A stretch of 64,000 nucleotides of DNA from an uncultured Flavobacteriaceae bacterium (GCA_947500585.1 CANMSN010000012.1:61561-125560); one strand, 5' to 3'. Shown: positions 28,464 to 36,680, counted from the stretch's first letter. Notes: generated by a model not told the origin, from the letters alone. Program-made: numbers and translations.

Positions 28464-29183
28464 TTGAACCTAACAGATCAACATAAAGCCCTACTGCTTA
28501 CGCTTCTTATTGCGGGAACCGTTGTACTTTCTGTATTCAATTTAAGCCTTAAACAAAAGAACGAATTAGCTTCTGAAAGTTACTACGAAATTGAACCAGA
28601 AAAAGAACTTACCGAAGAAGAAATAAAAGTACTTGACGCTCTAGAAAAACTCAACAACACTAAAGCTGAAACAAACTCAGCATTCAACGAAACTCAAAAA
28701 AGCAAGCATTTTGCGCAAGCTTTTAAAACTATTGCACCTCCTGAAGATTATGTTCCAAAACATAACAGTTCTGATGTTAATTCCGCTGAATCTTACACTA
28801 AAAAATATGAAGACGAAAGGGATTCGCGAGTTGATAAAGATGAATTATCATCTTTCGATAAAGTAAAAAATTTACTAAAAAAACAACAAGAAGAAAACAA
28901 TAATAATAAAAGTACCATCAGTTATTCATTGATAAATAGGAAAAAGGTTTCTATTCCAATACCCATATACCTCTGTGAAGAAAGCGGAAAAATAGTGGTA
29001 AACATTACGGTTAATGCAAAAGGAAATGTTACAGATGCCTATTTAAACACCTCATCTACCTCATCAAATGAATGCTTAATAGAACATGCTTTAGAATATG
29101 CTAAAAATTCTCAATTTAACGAAGATGCTTCAAAACCATCACAAATAGGTTCTATTACATTTCATTTTATTGGTAAACATTAG
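28464..29183 (+). CDS. TonB-like C-terminal-domain protein
   Basis: 239 residues from a TTG start. One membrane helix (about 8-28), a long charged, low-complexity linker (about 35-155), then a domain like the TonB C-terminus (VNITVNAKGNVTDAYLNTSS, followed by the final beta-strand SITFHFIGKH). Energy transduction to outer-membrane receptors is the usual role of such proteins, but the linker is acidic-basic mixed rather than Pro-rich and no exbB/exbD lies nearby. Its 3' end overlaps the convergent thioredoxin-like gene by 17 bp. Confidence 0.65.
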   Translation: MNLTDQHKALLLTLLIAGTVVLSVFNLSLKQKNELASESYYEIEPEKELTEEEIKVLDALEKLNNTKAETNSAFNETQKSKHFAQAFKTIAPPEDYVPKHNSSDVNSAESYTKKYEDERDSRVDKDELSSFDKVKNLLKKQQEENNNNKSTISYSLINRKKVSIPIPIYLCEESGKIVVNITVNAKGNVTDAYLNTSSTSSNECLIEHALEYAKNSQFNEDASKPSQIGSITFHFIGKH

Positions 29184-29784
29184 GCTCTAATTCATAAAGC
29201 ATTTCAATAACATCTTGTATTATATTTTGTCCCTTATTTTTATTGTACCAATGTTGTAAATCTTCTTTAAATTCTGGAGTTAAAAACCCATTTATAGCTT
29301 TAAATCTATTAACATAACTTGTGGCCTCGCTTGGTCTAGGACCGTAAGTATCCATAACTTCACCAGATTTATTATCAATCATAATTAGTTTAGGGATGGC
29401 TTTATTACCATTAGTTAAAAAAGCATCTATTAATTCAGGATTTTCGTCACGAAGTACGATTTTCATATCTATATAATCACTTAACTCAGCCAGTTTATTA
29501 AGTACAGGTATAACATGTGCTGCGTCTCCACACCAACTTTCTGTAATGACTAACCATGTTATTGGGGTATTAAATGTCTTTATTCTATTCTGGTCACCCT
29601 CAGGTACTTTAATCGTTTTATCCCAACGTCTCATACGCCTGTCATTAAGCTTTGTATAATTTACCAGAGCTTCGGTCTTTTCATTTCCAGTGGTTCCGTG
29701 TGTTTCTACTAATTGTTCTACTAATGCTCTATACTCTTGGTAGGATATTCCGCATTGCAAACTGTTGTCAATTAAACTATTCAT
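29167..29784 (-). CDS. Thioredoxin-fold protein with CGDA in place of CxxC
   Basis: 205 residues. The central part (about 70-150) reads as a thioredoxin fold: ITWLVITESWCGDAAHVIPVLNKLAE, then KIVLRDENPELIDAFLTNG, then the cis-Pro region KAIPKLIMID. The active site has one Cys (WCGDA), so ordinary disulfide exchange is unlikely. No signal peptide, so cytoplasmic. Proteins like this are common in Flavobacteriia; their role is unknown. Confidence 0.75.
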   Translation of the reverse strand: MNSLIDNSLQCGISYQEYRALVEQLVETHGTTGNEKTEALVNYTKLNDRRMRRWDKTIKVPEGDQNRIKTFNTPITWLVITESWCGDAAHVIPVLNKLAELSDYIDMKIVLRDENPELIDAFLTNGNKAIPKLIMIDNKSGEVMDTYGPRPSEATSYVNRFKAINGFLTPEFKEDLQHWYNKNKGQNIIQDVIEMLYELEPNVYQ

Positions 29785-29887
29785 AGTATCTTTTATTAAT
29801 GAGACAAAATATGACGATACAAAATTAACATCTACATATTTTAATTAAGATGATATTTGTCATATTTTTACTTTAAACCTTACGAAA

Positions 29888-30454
29888 ATGAGTAAAAAAC
29901 ATAGATGCGGTTGGTGTGAAGGCGATGAACTTTATGAAGACTACCACGACAATGAATGGGGCGTTCCTATTTATGATGATGATACTTTATTTGAATTTCT
30001 AATTCTTGAAACTTTTCAAGCTGGTTTAAGCTGGATTACTGTTTTACGTAAACGCGAAAATTTTAGAAAAGCTTTTGATAATTTTGATTATAAAAAAATA
30101 GCAAATTATGATCAGAATAAAATTAATTCCTTGTTGCAAGATGCTGGAATTATTCGAAATAAATTAAAGGTTAATGCTACTATTTCTAATGCTCAAGCCT
30201 TTATAAAAACTCAAAATGAATTTGGAAGTTTCAGCAACTATATTTGGGGGTTTGTTGATGGAAAACCAATAAAAAATAATCTCTCAAATTATAAAAATGC
30301 ACCTGCCAATACATCTTTAAGCGATTTAATTAGTAAAGACTTAAAAAAAAGAGGTTTTAAATTTGTAGGTTCTACAGTAGTTTATGCGCATATGCAAGCC
30401 ACAGGAATGGTAAACGACCATGAAATTAGTTGTTTTAGATATGAGGAAGTATAG
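29888..30454 (+). CDS. tag: DNA-3-methyladenine glycosylase I
   Basis: 188 residues. Excises 3-methyladenine from alkylated DNA. Starts with the zinc-site Cys in HRCGWCEGDELYEDYHDNEWG, then the helix-hairpin FQAGLSWITVLRKRENFRKAF, and ends with the other zinc ligands in the VYAHMQATGMVNDHEISCFR region. All family landmarks present. The following secreted-protein gene starts 14 nt before its stop. Confidence 0.94.
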   Translation: MSKKHRCGWCEGDELYEDYHDNEWGVPIYDDDTLFEFLILETFQAGLSWITVLRKRENFRKAFDNFDYKKIANYDQNKINSLLQDAGIIRNKLKVNATISNAQAFIKTQNEFGSFSNYIWGFVDGKPIKNNLSNYKNAPANTSLSDLISKDLKKRGFKFVGSTVVYAHMQATGMVNDHEISCFRYEEV

Positions 30455-31019
30455 TTTAATCTTTTTATTGTTTTACGTATCTATTTCTTTTTCTCAAAGT
30501 AAAAATGAAATAGAAGAGCGCATTAAAGCTTCGGAATTTCCAAAAGTTGCTCTTTATTATTTTAATGGGATATCTGATCAAGTAAATTATCTAAAATTTT
30601 ATAAAGAAACTGATGGTAGCAAACATAGTTTTGAAGCCAAATTCAAACTAAATAAACTACACTACAGTGTTGAATTTGATACTTTAGGTAACCTTGAAGA
30701 TATTGAAATTGTAATAAAAGAAAAGCATATTCCTAAACCTGCATTTAAAACTATGTTGAATTATTTTAACACCAATTTTGATAAGGTTCGCTTTATTAAA
30801 ATACAAAAACAATACTTAAATAATTCAAACCGAAGCGACCAACAATTTATAAATTATGTGCTTGATAACCCCGTTGGAAAAAATACACATTTCGAAATTA
30901 TTGCTGAAATAAAAACAAACGGAGAGCGCTTTTTAAAAGAGTTTACTTTTAAAAATACTGGCGAATTTGAGAAATCTAGACCTGTATCTTCATCTTCATA
31001 CGAGCATGCTTTATACTAA
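30441..31019 (+). CDS. Secreted protein, unknown function
   Basis: 192 residues if started at the ATG at 30441 (MRKYSLIFLLFYVSISFSQ, a clean signal peptide). An earlier ATG at 30420 would put seven extra residues before the signal and overlap tag further. The mature part has a KFKLNKLHYSVEFDTLGNLEDIEI stretch that resembles PepSY-like beta-strands, but I would not assign a family. It is linked by a 14-nt overlap to the DUF2490 gene, so the two products may work together in the periplasm. Confidence 0.65.
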   Translation: MRKYSLIFLLFYVSISFSQSKNEIEERIKASEFPKVALYYFNGISDQVNYLKFYKETDGSKHSFEAKFKLNKLHYSVEFDTLGNLEDIEIVIKEKHIPKPAFKTMLNYFNTNFDKVRFIKIQKQYLNNSNRSDQQFINYVLDNPVGKNTHFEIIAEIKTNGERFLKEFTFKNTGEFEKSRPVSSSSYEHALY

Positions 31020-31683
31020 AAAACTAACATTCATAGTATTATTAATCTGTTTTACATCGCAAGCACAGAATAATTTTGTCGCTTTAGGCGAAACAGCTTT
31101 TTCGATTAATCATAACGTTTGGAAAAACTATAGTGTGAATTTTGCAACCCGGTCTAGATATTTTTTGTACCAAAATGAAACCATACTATACAACCAGCAA
31201 CAAATTGATGTTTTTCATTTTTCAACCTTTAAATTAAATTATAGTCACGATTTAAGTTTTGGGATCTATTACAGAAACCGCGACTTATTTGAAACGGGAA
31301 GTAACGAAGTTAGGTTTACACAACAATTTAACTATAAAAAGCAAAAACTTGGGGTGCGCTATGGGCATCGGTTTAGAACGGAACAACGTATTCAAAACAC
31401 TAAAACTATTTTTAGGCAACGCTACCGTTTTGCAGTAGATTTTCCTTTAAATGGTGAAAAATTAGATATCGGAGAGCCTTACTTTGTTGGTTCTGTTGAA
31501 GGCTTACTAAGCTTAAGTAAAATAGACACACCAGAAATAGACCAAAGAACTACAGCCCAAATAGGTTGGCAAATAAATGAAAGCTTAAAGTTACAAGCAG
31601 GTTTAGAATATCGTTTAGAAGCTTTTAATATTAAAGGTGAAAGTAATTTATTTGTTTTGAGCACAGCTATTTTAAAGATTTAA
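31006..31683 (+). CDS. DUF2490 outer-membrane beta-barrel protein
   Basis: 225 residues from ATG 31006 (MLYTKKLTFIVLLICFTSQAQ signal). The barrel-like strands include WKNYSVNFATRSRYFLY, LSFGIYYRNRDLF, LGVRYGHRFRTEQRI, RYRFAVDFPL and LQAGLEYRLE. The pattern of a DUF2490 protein, function unknown, is clear. A start upstream at 30967 is possible but lacks a signal peptide at the N-terminus. Confidence 0.75.
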   Translation: MLYTKKLTFIVLLICFTSQAQNNFVALGETAFSINHNVWKNYSVNFATRSRYFLYQNETILYNQQQIDVFHFSTFKLNYSHDLSFGIYYRNRDLFETGSNEVRFTQQFNYKKQKLGVRYGHRFRTEQRIQNTKTIFRQRYRFAVDFPLNGEKLDIGEPYFVGSVEGLLSLSKIDTPEIDQRTTAQIGWQINESLKLQAGLEYRLEAFNIKGESNLFVLSTAILKI

Positions 31684-31825
31684 AACTATTGAAACATTTA
31701 TTCAATTGAAAGATAAATATTCGTGAATCTTTCCTACTTAGAGGTAATATCTCATTAATATTTACACTTCCATGTGGCCTTATTGCCCTTTTAAATTCAC
31801 CAAAACACTTTAGATATGTAGAAAC

Positions 31826-32455
31826 TTAACCCAATAAGTATTTTAAAAACACATCTCTAGAAATATCTTCCGCACCTAAACTTTCTAAATGATTTGTGTA
31901 CACTTGGCAGTCTATAAGTTTGTAATTGGAGTTTTGAATAAAAGTGATAAACCCCACTTTACTGGCGTTACTTTCTTTTGCAAACATACTTTCACCAGAG
32001 AATATACCGTTAGCAATATCAATACCGTAAAGTCCGCCGACTAAAACATCATCTCTCCAAACTTCAACAGATTTTGCATAACCTAATTCGTGGAGTTTCA
32101 CATAGGCTTCAATCATATTTTTGGTTATCCAAGTTCCTGTTTGTCCACTACGTTTTACTTTTGAGCATTCGGAAATAACATTCCTAAAAGCTTTATTAAT
32201 TGTTACCGTGTAATCCTTATTTCGTAAAACTTGTTTCATACTTTTTGATACCTTCAACTTTTCTGGAAACAATACAAATCGCGGATTGGGCGACCACCAC
32301 AGAATAGGCTCTTCAGATTCAAACCATGGGAAAATTCCAGATTTATAAGCCAGCACTAAACGCTCAACACACAAATCGCCACCAACAGCTAATAAACCAT
32401 CTGGTGTAGCTTCATTTACGTCTGGAAACCATATCTCATCTGTTAAGAGCTGCAT
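31826..32455 (-). CDS. aat: Leucyl/phenylalanyl-tRNA--protein transferase
   Basis: 209 residues. Adds Leu or Phe to proteins with N-terminal Lys or Arg, marking them for degradation by ClpAP-type proteases. Seen: IWFPDVNEATPDGLLAVGGDL, YKSGIFPWF, ILWWSPNPRFVLFP, and SVEVWRDDVLVGGLYGI followed by FSGESMF. Full length. clpX and clpP are in the window (49.9-51.8 kb) but no clpS or clpA. Confidence 0.95.
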   Translation of the reverse strand: MQLLTDEIWFPDVNEATPDGLLAVGGDLCVERLVLAYKSGIFPWFESEEPILWWSPNPRFVLFPEKLKVSKSMKQVLRNKDYTVTINKAFRNVISECSKVKRSGQTGTWITKNMIEAYVKLHELGYAKSVEVWRDDVLVGGLYGIDIANGIFSGESMFAKESNASKVGFITFIQNSNYKLIDCQVYTNHLESLGAEDISRDVFLKYLLG

Positions 32456-32465
32456 AATATAAAAT

Positions 32466-32503
32466 TAAAAAACCTCTGTGTTTTTTTTATAAACAAAGAG
32501 GTT
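32466..32503 (-). terminator. Terminator downstream of the DUF3127 gene
   Basis: Minus-strand arms 32503-32491 (AACCTCTTTGTTT) and 32483-32471 (AAACACAGAGGTT) pair over 13 bp with one mismatch and are followed by a T run (32472-32467). It ends the DUF3127 transcript 11 bp before aat. Confidence 0.75.
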
Positions 32504-32584
32504 ATTATTATAAAATTTACGCCTTCAAATCGACTTACTTCGACATCATCGTTCAGTAAGCGTTTGGAATCGCTAATCGTTTAA

Positions 32585-32962
32585 TTAAAAAGGTAAATCA
32601 TCATGATCATCTTCTTCTAAATCGCCTGCAGGTTCAAAAGCATCTGCTGGAGGAACTGGTGGCATATTTTCACCAGATGCTTCAGATTGAAGAGCTTCTA
32701 TTCTCCATCCTTGAATAGAATTAAAATATTTCGTTTCACCTTGTGGATTCACCCATTCTCTTCCTCGCAAATTAATGCTAATTTTAACTTGTTGGCCTTC
32801 CTTATAACTATTCAACAAATCTGTTTTATCTTGCACAAACTCCACCATAATATGCTGCGGATACTGCTCTTCAGTAGTCACTACAATTTCTCTTTTTCTA
32901 AACCCATTACTTCCAAAAGTTTGAGTTTCTCCTATCATTTTTACTCTTCCTTGAACTTCCAT
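32585..32962 (-). CDS. DUF3127 OB-fold-like protein with SSB-type acidic tail
   Basis: 125 residues. The first about 90 form a compact beta-rich domain (MEVQGRVKMIGETQTFGSNG, REIVVTTEEQYPQHIMVEF, GQQVKISINLRGREW) consistent with an OB fold. The C-terminus is a linker followed by EEDDHDDLPF, which closely matches the acidic tip of single-stranded-DNA-binding protein (DDDIPF). That tip recruits SSB partner enzymes, so this may be a second ssDNA-binding protein. Family DUF3127 is recognised; the DNA link is inference. Confidence 0.8.
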   Translation of the reverse strand: MEVQGRVKMIGETQTFGSNGFRKREIVVTTEEQYPQHIMVEFVQDKTDLLNSYKEGQQVKISINLRGREWVNPQGETKYFNSIQGWRIEALQSEASGENMPPVPPADAFEPAGDLEEDDHDDLPF

Positions 32963-33007
32963 TTAATATAATTATTTACTTTTTATTAATATTCTGTTTT
33001 TTTTAGA

Positions 33008-33035
33008 TTCCCGTATTTGCGGAAATGACAATTTT
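33008..33035. repeat. Fragment of a dispersed palindromic repeat
   Basis: ATTCCCGTATTTGCGGAAATGAC is an imperfect palindrome of the 'attcccg...cggaaatgac' type. A related degenerate fragment (ATTCCCGATGTCTCGAGAACGAC) lies at 24829-24852 upstream of ftsX. It sits in the 111-bp gap between the flavin reductase and DUF3127 genes. Confidence 0.4.
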
Positions 33036-33073
33036 AATTGACTCCTCTCTGCAATGCATCGAGGAATGTTTTA

Positions 33074-33943
33074 TCAACTTAATAATATTTTCCAAGCACT
33101 TTCTACATCTCCAAAACTAAGATAGTTACGTGCCAATTTATGCTTTTGCCGGTGTGTAGCTGTTTTAATATTTGGGTAACGAGACCCTAAATCTGCTACA
33201 AAATTTTTAACACTTTCATCAGTTGGTAAAGCTTCAATATTAGCCAACATCCCTAAATCATTTCCTGTTAAAACCATACTATTTCTGACATAATCTGGAA
33301 AACTATCAACTCCAATTCCTAAACTCGCAATTGGTTTTGGTATTTCAAAAAAACCTTTTTTTACTCGAGAATAATAACTGCCTCCTGCTCTAGCCACTAA
33401 ATCTAACTTTTGCTGGTTTATAGAGCCGTCTTCATTTAAAACATCATCATCTATATGAAGTTTTACCACTTCACAAATTATTAAATTCCCAGCTCCTCCT
33501 TCTGTTCCTAAAGCTATAATATCATTCACTTTGCATTCAAATTGCACAGGTGCTTCAGCAACTCTAAATGGCTTAACAATATCTGATTTCAACATAGTTA
33601 ATCCAGATTTATCAAACTCATTAACCCCTTTTGCATACTCGGTACTACTTAATGACATTTGATGAACCATATCAAAACTCACCATATTAATAACCACTTC
33701 TTTAGTTGCTTCAACATTCTCCAACGTATGCTTTATAGTATTATCTCTAACACGACGCGCTGGTGAAAAAACTAATATTGGCGGATTTGCACTAAATACA
33801 TTAAAAAAACTATACGGCGACAAATTAGGATTTCCATCAACATCAATAGTACTTGCAAAAGCAATAGGCCTTGGTGCAATGGTACTTAATAAATAACCCT
33901 GTAATTTACTGGTTGATAAGCTTTTTGGATCTAATGACGGCAT
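33074..33943 (-). CDS. Flavin reductase-like FMN-binding split-barrel protein
   Basis: 289 residues. The N-terminal 200 are a split barrel: STIAPRPIAFASTIDVDGNPNLSPYSFFNVFS, then PPILVFSP. This is the signature of flavin reductase-like proteins that bind FMN and use NAD(P)H. The C-terminal 90 residues are helical. Cytoplasmic. Physiological partner unknown; no monooxygenase gene is nearby. Confidence 0.85.
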   Translation of the reverse strand: MPSLDPKSLSTSKLQGYLLSTIAPRPIAFASTIDVDGNPNLSPYSFFNVFSANPPILVFSPARRVRDNTIKHTLENVEATKEVVINMVSFDMVHQMSLSSTEYAKGVNEFDKSGLTMLKSDIVKPFRVAEAPVQFECKVNDIIALGTEGGAGNLIICEVVKLHIDDDVLNEDGSINQQKLDLVARAGGSYYSRVKKGFFEIPKPIASLGIGVDSFPDYVRNSMVLTGNDLGMLANIEALPTDESVKNFVADLGSRYPNIKTATHRQKHKLARNYLSFGDVESAWKILLS

Positions 33944-33963
33944 TAAACTTTTTTATGTATATA

Positions 33964-33994
33964 CAAATGTAACTATTATGTTGTTCAACTAAAA
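33964..33994 (-). promoter_or_regulatory. Candidate promoter of the flavin reductase gene
   Basis: TTTT (33994-33991), 19 bp, then TACATTTG (33971-33964) on the minus strand; one mismatch in the -33 box. It gives a leader of about 15 nt. Confidence 0.45.
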
Positions 33995-34065
33995 AATGAT
34001 TTACTAACAACTTAGACAATAATATTAACAGTTTTGCATTATATTACTGATTAATTAATTAAACC

Positions 34066-35226
34066 ATGATTTTAACCAAAAATAGCAACATAACTCGGTG
34101 GATTATAATCGTTGCGTCTTTTGTTATTGTATCATTAATTTTATGGAAAACCTATGAATTTTTTCAACATTTTAAAGATGAAGAACGTACTAAAATAGAG
34201 ATATGGTCTTTTGCTCAAAGTGATTTGTTAAAAAATGATAACCTTGACGGAAATATAGGGAATTTACCATTAAAAGTAATAACCAGTAATAAAACTACAC
34301 CAATGATTATGGTTAATACAGATGGAGGTATTGACGTTAACAACATTGATGAAGAGAAAGCAAAAGATTCCGTTTATATTGAAAAATTAATTCTGAAGTT
34401 TAAAAAAGAAAACAAACCTGTTGAAGTTATATTTGACGGTAAACTCTATAATACAATATACTACGGAAATTCACCTTTACTAAACAAATTAAAATATTAC
34501 CCGTTAGCTTTATTGCTTATTGTCTTTCTATTTGGTGCGCTGATTTACTTTTTTTATAGTAGTAATAAAAATGCCATTCAAAATAAATTATGGTCTGGAA
34601 TGGCAAAAGAAACGGCTCATCAAATAGGCACACCTTTATCCTCTTTAATTGGCTGGACTGAAATTTTAAAGAGCGAACATGTAAATCCTGATTATATTAT
34701 TGAAATCGAAAAAGATGTTGATCGATTACAAACCATTACCGAGCGTTTTAGTAAAATAGGGTCTTTACCAACTTTAGAGGTTACTGATATTATTAAAGAA
34801 ACTATAGATTCTTATCACTATTTAAAATCAAGATCTTCTAAACTTATCGAGTTTGAAATTATAACACCTAGTGGAGATATTCCTGTAAACCTGAACAAAC
34901 AGCTTTATAGTTGGACTATTGAAAATTTAGTAAAAAATGCCATTGATGCCATGAAAGGAAGAGGCAAACTTGTTGTTGAAATTTCACAACTTGAAAATAA
35001 TGTAAAAGTAAATGTAACCGATACAGGAAAAGGTATTCCAAAAAAAGATTTTAATAAAATATTTGAACCTGGTTATACCACAAAAAAACGGGGTTGGGGT
35101 TTAGGCTTATCTTTAACAAAACGTATTATTGAAGATTTTCATGGTGGCAAAATAAAAGTTTTACAATCTGAAAAAGATAAAGGCACTACGATACAAATTG
35201 CGTTAAAACGTTTTACGAATGTCTGA
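34066..35226 (+). CDS. Sensor histidine kinase
   Basis: 386 residues. Two membrane helices (about 11-29 and 145-165) enclose a periplasmic sensor of about 115 residues. The H box is AKETAHQIGTPLSSLIGW with His185, and the ATPase has NLVKNAIDAM (N box), DTGKGIP (G1) and GWGLGLSL (G2). It is a membrane-bound two-component kinase, but no response regulator lies next to it. Its stop overlaps the zinc-ribbon protein gene by 8 nt, so that protein may belong to the same pathway. Confidence 0.9.
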   Translation: MILTKNSNITRWIIIVASFVIVSLILWKTYEFFQHFKDEERTKIEIWSFAQSDLLKNDNLDGNIGNLPLKVITSNKTTPMIMVNTDGGIDVNNIDEEKAKDSVYIEKLILKFKKENKPVEVIFDGKLYNTIYYGNSPLLNKLKYYPLALLLIVFLFGALIYFFYSSNKNAIQNKLWSGMAKETAHQIGTPLSSLIGWTEILKSEHVNPDYIIEIEKDVDRLQTITERFSKIGSLPTLEVTDIIKETIDSYHYLKSRSSKLIEFEIITPSGDIPVNLNKQLYSWTIENLVKNAIDAMKGRGKLVVEISQLENNVKVNVTDTGKGIPKKDFNKIFEPGYTTKKRGWGLGLSLTKRIIEDFHGGKIKVLQSEKDKGTTIQIALKRFTNV

Positions 35227-35569
35227 TGAATTTATTCTCATAAAAGAAGTCGCTTTAAAAAACAACTGCCCTGAATGTTTTAGTAAAGAAGGTTTAAGAC
35301 TCGCTTTTAAGCAGCGATTTATTGAAACCAAACTCTACAAATCTATTACAGCAGAAATTAAACATGAAATTATATGCAAAACCTGTAAAAGTGATATTTA
35401 TCCTGTGCAATGGACTGATGATATTGAACGTGTTGTTGAATACCAAAAAAAAGCGTTCACTCCAAAAAAAGCGTCTAGTTATCTTAAAAAGGCATCTTGG
35501 ATAATTATGGCCATAATTGGGATTGCTATACTAGCCATTGTAACATTAATACTTTACCCAAAATTATAG
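35219..35569 (+). CDS. Zinc-ribbon-like protein with C-terminal membrane anchor
   Basis: 116 residues. Two Cys pairs (CPEC at about 18-21 and CKTC at about 55-58) could bind one zinc. A single hydrophobic helix (about 93-112, WIIMAIIGIAILAIVTLILY) ends the protein, making it tail-anchored with the zinc site in the cytoplasm. Translated with the histidine kinase (8-nt overlap) and tail-to-tail with the HIT gene (6-bp overlap). No known family recognised. Confidence 0.7.
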   Translation: MSDEFILIKEVALKNNCPECFSKEGLRLAFKQRFIETKLYKSITAEIKHEIICKTCKSDIYPVQWTDDIERVVEYQKKAFTPKKASSYLKKASWIIMAIIGIAILAIVTLILYPKL

Positions 35570-35953
35570 TTGCAATTTAATAGCCTCTGCAATATCTTTA
35601 AATTCTTCTACTGAAAGTTTTTCCTTTTGAATAAAACGCGCGTCCTCCATAGAGTGTAACGGAATTAAATGTACATGCGCATGTGGTACTTCTAAACCAA
35701 TTACAGTAATCCCAACACGGTTACACGGAATTGCTTTTTCAATAGCTATTGCAACTTGCCTGGAAAAACGCATTAAACCGCTGTAGGTTGCCTCGTCTAA
35801 ATCGAAAATTTTATCAACTTCTTTTTTAGGAATACAAAGTGTATGCCCTTTGGTGTTTGGATTTACATCTAAAAACGCTAAAAAGTCTTCATTTTCAGCT
35901 ACTTTATAACATGGTATTTCTCCGTTTACTATTTTAGTGAAAATGGATGCCAT
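35564..35953 (-). CDS. HIT-family nucleotide hydrolase/transferase
   Basis: 129 residues, the usual HIT length. SIFTKIVNGEIPCYKVAENE at the N-terminus, NPNTKGHTLCIPKKEV in the middle and the histidine triad PHAHVHLIPL near residue 100. Such enzymes hydrolyse AMP conjugates (HinT-like). Next to greA (33-bp gap, same strand), a common Flavobacteriia arrangement. Confidence 0.92.
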   Translation of the reverse strand: MASIFTKIVNGEIPCYKVAENEDFLAFLDVNPNTKGHTLCIPKKEVDKIFDLDEATYSGLMRFSRQVAIAIEKAIPCNRVGITVIGLEVPHAHVHLIPLHSMEDARFIQKEKLSVEEFKDIAEAIKLQL

Positions 35954-35986
35954 AATTTATATTTTTAAGACCTGTCTGATCTACTT

Positions 35987-36460
35987 TTATCTAGTAATTT
36001 CTATGATATCAAATTTCATAACGCCATTTGGTACTTGTATTTCAGCAACATCACCAACTGATTTTCCTAATAAACCTTTACCAATTGGGGAGTTTACAGA
36101 AATTTTTCCTGAAGCCAAATCTGCTTCACCATCTGCCACCAAAGTATAATTCATTTCCATACCATTGGTTTGATTCTTTATTTTTACTTTAGACAATACT
36201 AATATTTTAGAGTTATCTAATTGCGACTCATCAATAATACGCGCTCCTGCTAAAGCATCTTCTAATTTAGAAATTCGCATTTCTAACATCCCTTGCGCTT
36301 CTTTTGCTGCATCGTATTCTGCATTTTCACTTAAATCGCCTTTATCTCTAGCTTCTGCAATGGCTCTAGATGCCTTAACGCGCTCAACATCTTTTAACTG
36401 TTTTAGCTCTGCTCTTAATTTTTTTAATCCCTCAGGTGTATAGTATGATACTTTACTCAT
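35987..36460 (-). CDS. greA: Transcription elongation factor GreA
   Basis: 157 residues. N-terminal antiparallel coiled coil with the acidic tip (ARDKGDLSENAEYDAAKEAQ, containing the D-x-x-E pair that enters the polymerase channel) and a C-terminal FKBP-like domain (VGDVAEIQVPNG). Rescues backtracked RNA polymerase by transcript cleavage. The 5' leader carries two terminator-like hairpins (see 36487-36545), so its own transcription may be attenuated. Confidence 0.95.
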   Translation of the reverse strand: MSKVSYYTPEGLKKLRAELKQLKDVERVKASRAIAEARDKGDLSENAEYDAAKEAQGMLEMRISKLEDALAGARIIDESQLDNSKILVLSKVKIKNQTNGMEMNYTLVADGEADLASGKISVNSPIGKGLLGKSVGDVAEIQVPNGVMKFDIIEITR

Positions 36461-36486
36461 AACTTCATCGTTTACTTAATAAAAAT

Positions 36487-36545
36487 ATTCCGAAATAGTT
36501 CGGAATAAAAAAATCCCGCTTCCACGAGATTGTATAACAAAAGTA
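36487..36545 (-). promoter_or_regulatory. greA promoter element and tandem terminator-like leader hairpins
   Basis: On the minus strand TACTTTTG (36545-36538) is a perfect -7 box, though no -33 box is seen. Just after the expected start comes AATCTCG-TGGAAG-CGGGATT (36531-36512, with one G-U pair) followed by seven T. A second hairpin, ATTCCGAA-CTAT-TTCGGAAT (36506-36487), follows with ATTTTTATT after it. No minus-strand gene ends here, so these structures belong to the greA leader or to a short RNA. Confidence 0.6.
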
Positions 36546-36680
36546 CGAAATTTTTAGCTAAATATTTATAAATACCTAAAAGTACTTTTTCTCAAATTTT
36601 AGATAAAAAAAATGAAATATATGAATACTTTAACTCCATTTACTTTTTGTTGTAAATTGCAAATCAATTTCTCAAAAGCT

